Notes: generated by a model not told the origin, from the letters alone. Numbered from the stretch's first letter, positions 1 to 11,605 are shown. The stretch is DNA of 64,000 nucleotides from Emydura subglobosa (GCA_007922225.1 ML680088.1:16714355-16778354), one strand, 5' to 3'. Numbers and translations are program-made.

Positions 1-499
1 GCAGCTATTCCTTTGCGTGTTTAATATATGAGCTGTGTGATTAGTCACTTCAATTATAGTATTGTTCCCTGTTCCCTAACTGATACCTTCATATAAATAG
101 TAGGGTTTGAACTTTTTCACCTTCACTGCTATCAGCATGGGCCTGCACTACTTAAGGTGATGTACTGACTAGTACATTAGGTAATAAGTCTGATAGCCAG
201 CCACTAGAAGAGGACAAAGACCCGCTCTACTGGAATGAGTTACACTGAGCTTTGTAAACTAATCCCATTTCTGCCCAACATTAATTTCATTTTCTCTTTA
301 AACAAATTTCCTTCGTAATTAAACAAATCTCTGCTACAGGCCTAAAATTCCCTTTTTGCCAAACATTTATATGAAACTCTTTACACTTTCATGAATATTC
401 CCAAGTGAATATAAGATGAGATGTAAGCAAGATTAAAGCAAAAGGTTATTTTAAGTTAGTTGCCAAAAAAATTCTCATTATATGTCCAGCTCTACATTT
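1..499. other. AT-rich non-coding flank, nothing recognised
   Basis: There is no open frame with family features, no inverted repeat and no repeat that I recognise. It lies upstream of SMCO1 and would be expected to fall between SMCO1 and its upstream neighbour. Confidence 0.5.
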
Positions 500-745
500 T
501 ATTATGGTAACACCTAGAGACCCCAACTGAGCCCAGGGAGCCACTGTGCTAGATGCTGTACAAACAGAAAGTAAAGCCCTGCTCCTGCAAAAACGTATGT
601 AAGTATGTCAAGTTAAGCATATATATGAATGTTTGCAGGATCAGAGCCTAAGTGACTTTTCCAGTATCATACAGGAAGTCTGTGGCAGAGCTGCAAACAC
701 AAACCAGATTTCCTGAATCCTAGTCCACTGCCTTAACCACAAGAT
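500..745 (-). repeat. L2/MIR-type SINE remnant
   Basis: The stretch around 510-560 carries the motif 'ccactgtgctagatgctgtacaaac'-like (split by substitutions). Recognisable pieces of the same module occur near 43500 and 48950. The 655-745 part resembles a MIR/CORE-SINE body, with cagaggaagtctgtggcag-like and cctgaatcctagtcc-like text. It is diverged and the boundaries are approximate. Confidence 0.45.
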
Positions 746-1314
746 CACCTTTCCTCTCTTTTTAGAATGAGTAATGCAAAAGGGCAGTTAGCCAAGTGCC
801 TGTATAAATCACAAAAAAATTAATTCAAGGTTGGAGAGACTTAAGACAGAAGCATGTCAACACTGATGCATTTTTCATATAACCCAGTTGAGAGGAACAT
901 TCTGGATACAGCCCTAAGCAGGCGAATAGGGATTAATTAGATAGAGAAATTGTGCTAATAAGTGAACAGCACTCATACAAATACCCAGGATTTATGGAAG
1001 TCCACATGTTCTTGGAACAAGAGAGGAAGCATTGTAAGAGTGGGCTTCAGAATCATTAAGAATTACACAAATGGAAGATCCTTATATTAATTTAGGGCAA
1101 AACTATACACTTAGTGGGCAACTGGAAACACACTGCAACATAGTGTCCTCTCAGAATAACAGTATAAAGACTTTTTGGTCTCACTGCAAAAGTCTGGATA
1201 TTAAAGATGCTGCTATATATTACAGAAGAAATGGGGGGAATCAGCTGCTAATAGGTTTCAGTATCAACTGTTTGTATCATCTAAAGTGAAAAGAGACAGA
1301 GATTATACTATGAC

Positions 1315-1825
1315 TAGGGCTCTACCATATTCATGGCTGTGAAAAATGCATCACAGACCATGAAATCTGGTCTCTCCCGTGAAATCTGATCTTTTGTGTA
1401 CCTTTACACACAGATTTCAAAGGGGAACCAGTGTTTCCCAAAGGAGAGGTCCTGACACAAAAGGGGGTTGCAAGGCTATTGTAGGGGGTGACGGTATTGC
1501 CATGCATACTTCCGTGCTACTGCAGATGGCAGCGCTGTCTTCAGAGCCAGGCAGTCAGAGAGCAGAGGCTGCTGGCCAGGTGCTCAGCTTTGAAGGCAGT
1601 GCCACCTCCAGCAGCAGCGCAGAAGTAAGGGTGGCAATACTGTTATCCCCCTACAATAGCTTTGCAATCCTTGTCCCCCCACAACTCCCTTTTCGGTCAG
1701 GACCCCCACGGTTACAACACCGTGAAATTTCAGATTTAAATATCTGAAACTGTGAATTTAAGATTTTTTTAAATCTTATGATTGTGAAATTTACCGAAAT
1801 GGACAGTAAATTTGGTAGGGCCCTA
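1315..1825. mobile_element. Non-autonomous hAT-like DNA transposon (511 bp)
   Basis: The termini are inverted: the left end reads TAGGGCTCTACCATATT and the right end, reverse-complemented, reads TAGGGCCCTACCAAATT. The flanking 8-mers ACTATGAC and GCTATAAC match at 6 of 8 positions, as expected for an old hAT target duplication. The interior is a GC-richer block with an open frame at 1379-1747 that has no protein features. It is probably a dead internal-deletion derivative. Confidence 0.7.
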
Positions 1826-1949
1826 GCTATAACTTGAAAACTACTGATATTTTGGCATTAAGGAAACATAAGGATGACAAAAATAGTCCAGGATACATAA
1901 TTTCTGTAAGGCAGAGAATGATACTTTTAATCTAAGAAGTTCACCACTG

Positions 1950-2105
1950 CAACAGATCTCAAGCTCCTTGGAGGAGGGCCAGTCTTTTTTTTTTTTTTTT
2001 CTCTTCTGTGTTTATGCAGTGCCTGGCACAATAGGGTCCTGGTCCATGACTTGGGCTCCTCAAAACTACCGCAAAACAAATAAAATAGTAGTAAAAATAT
2101 CCATG
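1950..2105 (+). repeat. SINE/L2 3' tail fragment
   Basis: It contains 'gtgcctggcacaatagggtcctgg' style text (two short blocks) followed by 'gggctcctcaaaactaccgc' and an A-rich tail. The same module occurs at 52630-52735 and 56515-56575. A T-rich run at 1986-2001 interrupts it. Confidence 0.5.
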
Positions 2106-2739
2106 GACCACACTGGTATGGAGGTGCAAGGCCATTGCCTGAAACAGTCTTGCAATTCAACAGCTGTTAGTTGCCATAGACGTTTTTTCAAGATAGCCTG
2201 TATCATCCTGTTAAAAAAAAATCAAGGCTAACTGTACTTCTAATTAATCAATACTTTGCCAGTTGTGGGGTTCCTGGTTACTTGTATAGAACTTAGACAA
2301 AAAATTCCAATCTAAAGTATTTCAACAGCTTCAAGATCCCAGAAATACCTAAAAGTTGCACTTTGGTGGAACAATTTAACAGGGATTTTGGGAACTTAGG
2401 TAAGGTAAATTTCCCAAAATATTCCTGAGGAATACTATTAAAAGGGACTGTGACCAGCATATCCCATTCCTTTACATATACAGAGCAGCAATGAATGAGC
2501 ATAAAGCATGCTTCCTGCCTGCTTGTGATTTAATATGTTGAACACAATAGCATCTTATAAAATAAAATTTCTTATATAGACTATATGGAGAAACTTTAAA
2601 AGCAAGATACCTCATTAGTTATATCATTCATGGGAAATATGAAAATATACCATTTTCTTAGAAATAAAAATGAGAAACATAACAACTAACTAGAAGTGAG
2701 ACCAATGCTGCTACCAATTACAAAATAACCTTTTTAGTA
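2106..2739. other. Non-coding, nothing recognised
   Basis: AT-rich sequence with no supported gene or repeat. It probably belongs to the SMCO1 5' flank. Confidence 0.4.
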
Positions 2740-2852
2740 CTGGAGCTGATTGGTTCTGCCATATTTAAAGAGCCAGCTCTAGAAAAGCATGCTGGGAAAA
2801 AAGTTCTTACAAAAAGGAAACCTTGCAATATGGAGAGTTAGTGGGGATTAGG
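2740..2852 (+). promoter_or_regulatory. SMCO1: Candidate SMCO1 proximal promoter and 5'UTR
   Basis: An ATTGG (inverted CCAAT) at about 2748 is followed by the TATA-like CCATATTTAAAG at about 2759-2770, some 85 bp before the proposed start codon at 2853. There is no CpG island here, unlike at the other two genes, which would fit a tissue-restricted promoter. This is inference from motif position only; no transcript evidence is available. Confidence 0.3.
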
Positions 2853-2890
2853 ATGTCACCAGGCATAAGGCTGAAGGAGGGAAGGAAAAG
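2853..2890 (+). CDS. SMCO1: SMCO1 candidate coding exon 1
   Basis: This encodes MSPGIRLKEGRK plus two bases of an arginine codon. The LKEGRKR end resembles the LKEAMKR end of the mammalian first coding exon. The donor AAAAG|GTTGGT is weak but in the required phase for exon 2. It was chosen by phase and similarity only. Confidence 0.45.
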
Positions 2891-5800
2891 GTTGGTTTAG
2901 TATTATGTTTATTATAGGAATTTTTTTAATTCATTTTATAGTGTGTGGATTTAAGTGTTATGTAGGCTCAAGTTGGGTCCTAAAATGAAACCCCTCAATA
3001 AGATTAGACTGAGTTTGATAGGTCCCTAATAGCAGACATTTAAGATCTTATGGTAAGAATGTCTGATACATTAATTCAGATAAACTTGACTATCTTCAAA
3101 GAAGACTATGTGATGATTGCTTCTAAAGGTGCCCAGACTACATCAAGCAACTGAAGCTCAACTGGCAAATACCTGCCAAAAGAATGTCAGAATGACTTCC
3201 AAGTAAAATGGAGGAATCTTAAACTGGATCTGAAGTTAGCCATAATGCAGCAGAAGTAGAGCCCTCTTTCAGTGCGTAAGTTCAGATATGTTGATTCTAA
3301 TAACATGACTCTGCTTCTTATATTCCACAGGGTGGAAAACAGGCTTCAGACCTTGGAGACTCAGTTCAAAGACCTGAACTCCACCATTGACAAACTGGCA
3401 CAGAAGCTGGAGTTTCAGGGTAAGACCCTGGAGAAGCAGGTGGACCAGCATGAGATGTGGATATCATTACTGGAGGACAGGTGAGCCACAGAAGAACCAG
3501 CTTAGTTTTGCCTCCATGTATCAACTGAGAGACTAGAGAATTGAGAAACCCGTGTAACACTCCATACGTGCAGGTGAAGATGAATGGGTTTATACTACAC
3601 TGAGTGAAAAAGATACAACTTTCTTTCTATATCCAGGGATGTGGCTCTGAATTGCCTCTTACCACAAGTGAATACAGAGTTTGTTGTTCTCAGCAAATGC
3701 AAGGCAAATTCCATTCCAAGTGCAAAAACTTCCAAAGAAATTTTAAATATGTACTAAATATTATTATATTTAAAAAAAAAAAATCCATACCATTTCTAAG
3801 AATACCAGAGACACCGTATGCTCTTTGAAAAACTTTCAAATAACCATGTCCCACTGTAAGCAATAACAATCAATCTTATTAATGCCCTGGTTTCATGCAA
3901 CTAGCAAATAAGGCCAAAACTTTCAAATTTTGGTGCCTGAAGCTAAGCTCCCATACCCATATTTGGATGTTTGGATAATTGGTTTTTTTTAAAGGTCCTT
4001 AGCCATCCACAGTTGTCATGGAAAGCGATGGCAGCTGCAAGTGCTCAGTGCTTCAAAAAACAGGCTACTTTTACGTGCCTCTGACCTGATCCTATGCAAA
4101 CGTGCAGTGTGTAACTCTCAGCACGTAAGTAGTCTTACTGAACCCAATAGGACTACTTATGAGTAAAATTACACACCTGCTTAAGCCTCTGCAGAACTGG
4201 GATCTAAATAGGTATTTCAGAGCTTAACTTTGGGCCCCCATATTTGGAAAATCTTGGCCTAAATAAATTTTGAATGCAAATAAATTGCATATATGGTACC
4301 ATATGATGGCATATTACATTAATATCAATAACTGCAACAAAAAGAAATAGCACTTCATAAAACACATACTTGAACCTAATGATTTTAATTGAAACAAGAT
4401 AGATATATGGTGGAGAAAAATCAAACAAAACATCAAAAATTTTAGTTTCTACATCCTTTTCAGAACTTCCCAGACCCTTTGGAAGGGAGTGTCCTTTAAG
4501 ATTCATCTCCTTAGTTGGTGCCTTTAGTTAAAACAGAAACTGGAACTGAGTGAGAACATCTGACAGCCACTGGTTTGCTGTGTGACCTTGGCAAGTCATT
4601 TAACCTGTCTGCACCTCAGTTTATCCATCAGCAAACTGGGTGTATGATTCTGATACTTCATAAATCTAAGTAAAACAATCTATCACTGTAGGAGCTTACA
4701 TCAACTAAAAACCCAAACAAAATTTGGGAATAATTCCCAAAATACTATTTTTCTTCTCTTTCAAGTGTTGCGATATTAGGTTTAATAGAACTTATGTAAG
4801 GCAGTTAGAATCATAGATTAGAGTTGGAAGGGACCTCAGGAAGTCATCTATCCCAACCCCCTACTCAAAGCAGGACCCACCCTAACTAAATCGTCCCAAT
4901 CAGGGCTTGTTCAGATGAATATTAGTACACAAGTGCAAAATAATTTTTTTTTCTTTTTGTATTTGTCCCCCAAGAAGCCTAAAGGGAAACCATCTAAGGT
5001 ATACACTAGATAAGGTACACTAATCATCTAAAGTATACACATCTCCAGTGGTAACTGATCAGGTCAGAACTCAGCTGGGAAAGCAAGATCAGTTGGTTTC
5101 AAAAGGCTACCTTCAACTAATTTTTTTACTCATCTGAATAATTAAACTCCAGTCAGGAGTGGTGGCTTTATATTTTCTCTTTTTCTAGATGCAACAGGAT
5201 TCTTAATCAAACTGTAACAGACTAGAAAAAATCCACTGGGAAAAATGAACTAATGATCCCTGAAATTGACCTTAACAACAGCTTCAAGGAAATGGAAATT
5301 CTACCCACTTTTTCATTCAAATTCAAGCTCACCTACACTACAAGAAACCTGAAAACACCCCTTCATAGTTGAAAATGACAACACTGTGTTAGCGAGCTCC
5401 AGAGGGGTAGTCGTGTTAGTCTGTTTTTGACAAAACAACGAGAGTTCTGTGGCACCTTAAAGACTGACACATTTATTTGGGCATAAGCTTTCGTCAGATG
5501 AAGTGGGTTTCTGCCCATGAAACCTTATGCCAAAATAAATGTGTTAGTCTTTAAGGTGCCACAGAACTCTGTGTTAGCTTTTTAAGTTGAAGGATTACTG
5601 AGAGATGATGGCTGGACCACCAGTGACTCCTGGGTTCAGAGACCACCAGAATCCTCCACTTATTACTTAAATGGGAATGAACTGATGTCTAGGGGAAGTA
5701 CTTTTGTCTGAGAAGTGGTTTCTGTCTCCATCTTCCTGGCAGGTTCACTTCAATGGAGATAAATCTTTTCTACAGCTATGTCAGTGAAATGCTCTGCTGT

Positions 5801-6166
5801 TTGCATTCCAGTGTGAGAGTGAAGCTGCCAGATCTGGCAGGAGGTCTCCCCACCTTAGCCTCTATCATGAGGCGCAAAGACAAGAACAAGAGAATTAGAC
5901 TGGTGTGGGAAGCAGTGCTGGAGATGCTGGGGCTGCAAGAAGGAGATATCTTAACTCTATGCACCTTTTTCATCATACACTGCTCTGAAGCTCAGTACTA
6001 CCCAGCTAACCAGAGGCAAATGTATACCAGTGATATCAGCACAATGATAACCAAGGTGGTGAAGAACCAGATCCTTCAAGAGAGTCTGCTGTGTGCTGTC
6101 CAAGTGGTAGAGAATGGCAGAGTACAGAGGGATCCAAAAAAGGTAGTAACTCTTGTCCAAAAATAA
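2853..6166 (+). CDS. SMCO1: SMCO1, single-pass membrane and coiled-coil domain protein 1 (3-exon model)
   Basis: Proposed join 2853..2890, 3331..3480, 5743..6166 gives 203 codons, close to the roughly 214 aa of the mammalian protein. The molecular function of this vertebrate family is not established. Exon 2 encodes a heptad-like coiled coil (ENRLQTLETQFKDL and on, about residues 15-62). Exon 3 encodes the conserved body with KLPDL, GLPTLASIMRRK, VWEAVLEMLGLQEGD and NQILQESLLCAVQV. A short hydrophobic stretch (about residues 132-142, ILTLCTFFIIH) is the best candidate for a membrane segment but is weak. The two internal junctions each complete an AGG arginine codon. The gene sits upstream of RNF168 in the same direction, as in mammals, which strongly supports the identity. 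Exon 1 is the least certain part; the C-terminus is a little shorter than in human. Confidence 0.85.
3331..3480 (+). CDS. SMCO1: SMCO1 coding exon 2 (coiled coil)
   Basis: The acceptor is TATTCCACAG| and the donor is GACAG|GTGAGC, both strong. The 150 bases keep phase 2 at both ends and encode the coiled-coil segment from VENRLQTLETQ to ISLLEDR. Confidence 0.85.
4555..4690 (+). repeat. MIR/CORE-SINE fragment
   Basis: It has the classic MIR-type text tgtgtgaccttggcaagtc, then a 'cacctcagtttatccatc' block and a 'caaactgggt' block. It lies in SMCO1 intron 2. Confidence 0.65.
4807..4915 (-). mobile_element. CR1 LINE 3'-end fragment
   Basis: It begins AGAATCATAGATTAGAG, then TTGGAAGGGACCTCAGG, then a GTCATCTATCCCAACCCCC block and CAAAGCAGGACC. 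These are the reverse complement of the CR1 3' terminus. It is a 5'-truncated insertion in SMCO1 intron 2. Confidence 0.85.
5391..5575. repeat. Foldback dispersed repeat with hammerhead-like core (copy 1)
   Basis: Arms 5442-5487 and 5524-5569 are inverted copies of each other (GGCACCTTAAAGACT, GGCATAAG), so the unit is a large hairpin. The 36-base centre holds CAGATGA (5495-5501), a 5-bp stem (GTGGG with CCCAT, one GU) and GAAA (5519-5522). This resembles the CUGANGA-stem II-GAAA core of a hammerhead ribozyme with one core change. A second copy is at 19605-19790. Confidence 0.6.
5743..6166 (+). CDS. SMCO1: SMCO1 coding exon 3 (conserved body and stop)
   Basis: The acceptor is CTTCCTGGCAG|, after which the frame reads FTSMEINLFYSYVSEML and continues to VTLVQK and a TAA stop. 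It carries most of the conserved family signature. Confidence 0.88.
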
Positions 6167-6299
6167 CCTGTGTGGCAGCTTTCTTTAACTCCCTTACCTA
6201 CTTAAGACAAACAAGCTTACAACCTAAACAGATTCCTACATAAACATACAATTACATACCCCATCTCCATGCATGTGTATATCAACACACACAGCCTTA

Positions 6300-7195
6300 T
6301 GTTACTCCTGGGGGAATTCTGTGCCTAAAAATTCTGTGCAGGATATTTTAAAATTCTGCATATTTTAGTTGTCAAAATAACAGACTATAATCACACCAGT
6401 TTCAATTCGTTTGGTAATTTATTTAAACTATAATACAATGAATGGAGAAGGGGAATGGAAGCATTGGAGGAAATCCCCCCACCCCCTTTGTTTAACTGTA
6501 ATGTAGCAAGGTTTGACCTTTTATTTCTAGTTATTAGTCAACAAACATCTGCAGCCAGATGCTCAGTATTACATCATAGGCATGTGAGGGCTGGGGAATC
6601 AAACTCACAGTTTATATTGGCTACTGACTATCTTCAGAAAGGTCAGTAGTAAACAGTTCATGGAGCATATTTTGATAGGAAAATTTTTCAGTCCAAAAAT
6701 TTAGGCCAGTTCTAATTACTGAAGCATGATAAGTGTTTATAAGGCCATATTGTAATTTACACCACTCTGGCAATGTAAGGAGCCTTAAAACTTTTACACC
6801 TGTTTTATGATCCTTGGGGAATTCACTAAGAATGGGAACAATTCACTAACAACAATGGGAACAACTAAGGCGGCAGGCTGCTACATTATGCCCTGCCTGA
6901 GGGGACAGAGCCTGCCTCACACCTACCTCCAAACACCCCAAATTCCTGCCCCTTCACACCCGGTGTGCTGCAATAGTGAGCTAGAGGGACAGTTTCTCAT
7001 TCGTTCACATCTGCCTGTGTCCCCCAGCCAGGTGGTGATTGACATCTCCCCACGCACACACCCAGACCCCCATGCTGATTTATATCTCTGCAGGCTGCTC
7101 CGAGCTGCCAGTGAGAGGCGAGTGATCACTCTTGCGGCTTCCCTTCCTAAGTCATTTTTCTGCAGGAAAGCAAAGAAATCTGCAGAGGACATGAA
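6300..7195. repeat. Dispersed repeat (GAATTCTG-rich), class unclear
   Basis: The left edge reads actcctgggggaattctgtg. The right part (7150-7200) reads 'catttttctgcaggaaagc', 'aaagaaatctgcagaggac' and 'atgaattctgcacctgtgc'. The reading frames at 6807-7256 and 6923-7225 show no domain and look fortuitous. It appears to be an interspersed element, but I cannot assign a class. Confidence 0.4.
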
Positions 7196-7345
7196 TTCTG
7201 CACCTGTGCAGTGGTACTGGAGCAATTTTTATAGTGGGGGTGCTGAGAGTCATTGAACCAAACTGTAAACCCTCTCTATGATGAAAACCACTTCAGGCCA
7301 GAGGGTGCGGCAACATGCTCCCGCATCCCTAGTTCCAGCACCTAT
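7196..7345. repeat. Second short dispersed repeat abutting the previous one
   Basis: It runs from 'tagtgggggtgctgagag' to 'ctagttccagcacctatg'. The two ends carry an imperfect inverted GGTGCTG/CAGCACC pair, suggesting a small DNA element. Confidence 0.4.
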
Positions 7346-7754
7346 GCCCACAGGAGTAAGATATACAAATACTCTCAACCATGACATGCTAATATGTATC
7401 ACGATCATGAGTCTGAAAAGCCAGGCAGGTTCCCAAAATCAATACACCAATCACGTAAGATTTTTGTCACCTCATGCACAAGCTCAGTACGTACACACAA
7501 ATGTGTAGGCAGAGGCTGCTGGGAGGGACACAAGGATTCATCTGTCTATCAGCTAAAGGATTTTGACACTTGCATAACGTTGAAGAGTTAAAATACCAAC
7601 ATCTTCCAGCCGTACTCTGTACTCTCATTGCATGTCTATGAAAGCTGTAAACTGTAGTATGTGGCAGAGATTCTAATCTCTTGTAATAAAACGCCTTGGT
7701 GTATAGTTTAATGTGTGTTACCACTCTGTGGAAAAATCAATATTTTCACAGAAT

Positions 7755-8820
7755 ATAGAACTGGAAGGGATCTCATGAAGTCATCAAGTCAGTCCACCAT
7801 GCTGAGACAGAGCCAAGCACACTTAAGGCCATCCCTGACAGATGTCTGTCCAACGTGTACTTAACCTCCAATGATGGGGATTCCACAAGTTCCCTTAGAA
7901 GCCTATTCCAGAATTGAATTATTCTTATACTTAGAAAGATTTTCCTAATATCTAATCTAAAATCTCCCTTGCTGCAGATTAAGCCCATTACATTGTTTTA
8001 CCTTCAGTGGACATGGAGAACAATTGATCACCGTCCTCTTTATAACAGCCCTTAATGTATTTAAAGACTTACCAGGTCCCCCCCTCAGTTTTCTTTTCTC
8101 AAAACTACATCTGTGCATTTTTTACCCTTTCTTCTATAGCTTTGATCATTTTGTTGGCCTTCTCAGAACCTTTCCCAGCTCCACTATATTCCTTTTGAGA
8201 TGGGGAGATCAAAACTGGACACAGTATTCAAGATGTGGGGCACCAAGGATTTATATATTGGTATTATAATATTTTCTGTTTTATTTTCTATTCCTTTCCT
8301 AATAGCTTCTAACATTCAGTAACCTCTTTTGACAACTGCTGCACACTGAGTTGAAGTTTTCAGAGAACTATCCACAGTAACTCCAAGATCTCTTTCTTGA
8401 GTGGTAACAGCTACTTTAGAATCCATCATTATATAAGTACAGGGTTTTCTTTTTCTTCTAATGTGGATTACTTTGCATTTGTGTTGAATTTCCTCTGCCA
8501 TTCTGCTGCCCAGTCACCCAGTTTTGTCAGCTCCGTGTAACTCTTTACAGTCAGCTTAAACTTAAAAATTTTGAATAACTTTGTATCATTTGCAATCTTT
8601 GCCACATCCCTGTTCACCCTCTTTTCCAGATTATTAGTGAATATATTGAATAGCATTGGTCCCAGTTTAGATCAATTACCTATTTGGCAAGGTCATTGCA
8701 AATGCTGCCCCCCACCCACTTTGAGTTATATGCAAAGTTTATTAGCACACACTCCATGCCACTATCCAAGTCATTAATAAAAATATCGAATAGTACTGGA
8801 CCCAGATCTGAATCCAGCAG
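7755..8820 (-). mobile_element. CR1 LINE, 5'-truncated, decayed
   Basis: The left end has the reverse-complemented CR1 3' terminus (ACTGGAAGGGATCTCATGAAGTCATC-like, in two blocks). Further right, minus-strand frames encode reverse-transcriptase C-terminal text such as AVTTQERDLGVTVDSSLKTS (8316-8501) and a FTNNLEKRVN segment (8468-8656). The frames are broken, so it is inactive. Confidence 0.85.
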
Positions 8821-9549
8821 GCAGGATTACCACCTGGCCAGTATTTTGCCAGCCTGATCATTTTTTTTATGGATTTGCCAGTTGCCAGAAAAATAATTTA
8901 ATCTGCCAGGGTTTTTTTTTAATGCAGGTCTAAAGATTTGCATTATAATCACAGTACACTGGATCTCTAATGTTAAAAGTTTCTGTTTCCAACTAAAGAT
9001 GCTGCAGCATTCCCACTTCCACAGTTTAAGTGATAACAAATCAAAACTGTTGAAAATACAGCAGCTGACTGCCCACTAACACACAAGTGCATTGCACGTG
9101 CGAAGGAGTCCTGCAAGGGTGAGGAGACAGGTGATGTTATTAATCTCATCTATATGTGTTCTCTCTAGATACTATAAGTGGCTGTTGAAGGAAGGGTTGC
9201 CTTGTAGTTGGGGTTATGGCAGGCTTGCCTGGGGGTGGCGGATGCTAGTTTTTTTGCATTTCAAAGGGGGTAACTTTACCTGCAGGACCCTGTTAGATAC
9301 ACCCTCCCGGTCTCACAGCACAAGCACACCAGCGAGAACTAGTCTTTGAGGTAGGTTTTTCAACCAGTAGTGTGCCCACATTTCCCTAGATGGTTCATCA
9401 CATCAGGTGGGATTGCACCCAAATCTGGCCTAAAATCCACCTATAGCCTGGCTCATGCTTCCCTGCCCCACTCTGCCAGCAGCAGTGTCAGAGCAGACTA
9501 GGGGCTAGAGGTGGAGGAAGGGGCATTCACTGTCCCACAAGACCCACTC
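8821..9549. other. Non-coding upstream of the RNF168 CpG island
   Basis: AT-rich sequence becomes GC-richer toward 9500. No supported gene or repeat was recognised. Confidence 0.4.
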
Positions 9550-10340
9550 TCAGGGGCGGGCAGCCCCAGCAGTGCCCTGGCCTCTTCCGGCAGCAGGCGA
9601 GCTCGGGGGTGAGGGCACGTTCCGAGCCACGAGCTGCGCCTGGCAGCCCCGCCTGAGTCGCCTCCCCGCGCCGCCTTCCCTTCCCCAAGGGAGAGATCCC
9701 TGCCCGCCTCCCGCTACCGGCCCTGCCAGTGCTGGGGTCGCCTCAGCCGCCAGCTGAGGATGGGGAAAGCCCGGCCCATCACTTCGCCTCAGCCTGTCTC
9801 GTCGTCGTCTTACGTCCGCCCGGCCCGGCCCGACCCCGCCCCCCGTGGCGGGGGCGGGGCGGGGCGAAGTACTCTGGGCCCGCGGCCCGCCTTGGTTGGA
9901 AGCGAGGCCACAGGCGGGGCCTAGCCCAACCACTGCCAATCTGACTGCGGGGGGCTGCTGGCTGAACGGTGTTGTCAGCCCGCGCGCGCCTCAGCAGGTG
10001 ACGTCATCAGTTTCTTAGGCCCGACCGCGGCCGGGAGGGCTCCTCAGAGCGTAGGGTTCGTTGGGCTCGCGCGAGTCGTGCGCGGCTTCGGGCTGAGGAC
10101 GGTGGGCGAGCGGGTGCCGCCTCCCCACCGGCGGGCGGGCGGTGAGTGTCAGGCTGTAGTTCCGGGCCAGGGCAGGCGGGGAGTAGAGTCCCCAGGCCTA
10201 GCATGTGCTGCTTTCTGGGCCATCCCCAAGGCGGGAGGAATGGGGTAAGAAGTCTCTGAGCCTGGGATCTCCGCAGTAGGGTGGAGGGAAGAGGCCTCTG
10301 GGTCCCCGCGGGGGAGGGGCAGGTTGCGGGGTAGGAGGCC
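9550..10340 (+). promoter_or_regulatory. RNF168: CpG-island promoter of RNF168
   Basis: The stretch is abruptly CpG- and GC-rich. It holds overlapping GC boxes (ggggcggggcggggc near 9850), a CCAAT (9936-9940) and a perfect palindromic cAMP-response element TGACGTCA (9999-10006). The transcript probably starts near 9950-10050 and uses the donor at 10141|10142 (GGCG|GTGAGT). Open frames on both strands here are GC-driven. Whether the island is bidirectional cannot be judged; no minus-strand gene was recognised to its left. Confidence 0.75.
10010..10141 (+). other. RNF168: RNF168 non-coding exon 1 (5'UTR), start approximate
   Basis: The 3' edge is set by the strong donor |GTGAGTGTC at 10142. 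The next exon has an acceptor at 17965 (GGCTGCAG|) and an in-frame stop (tag) 43 bases before its ATG, so translation must begin in that exon. The 5' edge is a guess from promoter motifs. Confidence 0.45.
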
Positions 10341-11605
10341 CTGCACGGCAGGGGGCCAAGAAACACAGGTGGGGGGTAACTGCTGAAATCAGACACCCTG
10401 TTCTTGTTCCTGTGGGCAAAAACACAGACCATAATATTCTCATAGCAAAACACCGGCCAAGTGTTACTTTATCAACTACAATTGGTTAATAACCTACTAA
10501 AGGCAGCCTGATTGCTTAATAACTTTGCTTGGTTAATAATTCAATCATATAGTGTTTTAATATCATGTACTGCAAAGAGCCACTTGCAGCTCCTGAGCCT
10601 CAGTCTGAGTGTCACTGATCTACCCTGTATGTTTTTTTTTAAAAACCATGGCCTGTGAAATGGTTTTGTGTTCCACAGTACTACTAGACGAGATGGTGCG
10701 AGGCAGGTGTGCGATGGTCCATAAGAGTGTCACAAAGAAGTCATAGTCGGACAACCAAAGGTATACAGCCTATCGTTTAACTTATACGCATGCTTTTCAG
10801 TCTTGATTATTTCTTTTTAGGTTTTTAGCCCTAAATTAGTCAGCCAGATAGTTTATCCATCTGATAGATCCATCCTTTTGAGCAAGGGCCATTGCTGATC
10901 CACAGAACAACACTGAAGGTTAACTTCAGATGATGCTGAAATTGAGGTCCTGTACAAATAGCAGATTTTAAAGGACGTGGATGCAATGTATTGAAACCTT
11001 GATTGAGTGGAGGACTTAAGTTTATGAAGACTTGACACAAAACAACAATTGTGATATAATTGTGTATTCAGATGGCAAAAGTAACGTGAGAATACAGGTG
11101 CAAAAAGATTTGGTTGTCCGATTACTCAAATGTTGAGGTTGCCATGAGCAATATTAGCTTAATTTTGATTATGTACTTGTGATTTTTTTGAAAAGTGTAG
11201 TTCAGGTAAACTGGAAAGCCTTTACTGAAAGTTGAAAACTTGAGATTCTGTAAAAGAAAAGCACATGCAATTATTTTAAAAAGTGTAAATAGTATTCTAA
11301 TAAAATTACCTCTCTTAGGTCCTGAGAAATGCGAGCTGTTGACTTTTTCTGTGCCTGAATTGAGTGACATCTGATTATAGCACTTTTGATATCACTCAGA
11401 AGAACTAGAATGTCTTAAGCTCAGGATCTTGAGTAGGTAAAAGTCTCAAATCTTGTTAAAATACACATTTTGATTTAATTTTGAGTAATGGTTGTATTCA
11501 GATGTGACAAAGTGGGAATTTTCAGTCATATTTTTATGAATCTTCTGTGCACCTCAGTTTCCTTCCATATTTTGCATTGCTACCCAGTGGGGAGAAAAGG
11601 ATTAA
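10142..11605. other. RNF168 intron 1, unannotated part
   Basis: Intronic sequence in which I see no repeat structure or coding potential beyond short chance frames. Confidence 0.4.

Noticed and set aside
1379..1747. A 122-codon plus-strand frame
   Set aside because: It lies wholly within a hAT-like element with inverted ends and has no recognisable protein features.
6807..7256. A 149-codon frame downstream of SMCO1
   Set aside because: It lies within interspersed repeat text, has no domain and lacks splice or family support.
9550..10453. Minus-strand frames suggesting a divergent gene at the RNF168 island
   Set aside because: The text is low-complexity and GC-driven, with no recognisable domain or splice structure. 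A divergent non-coding transcript cannot be excluded.
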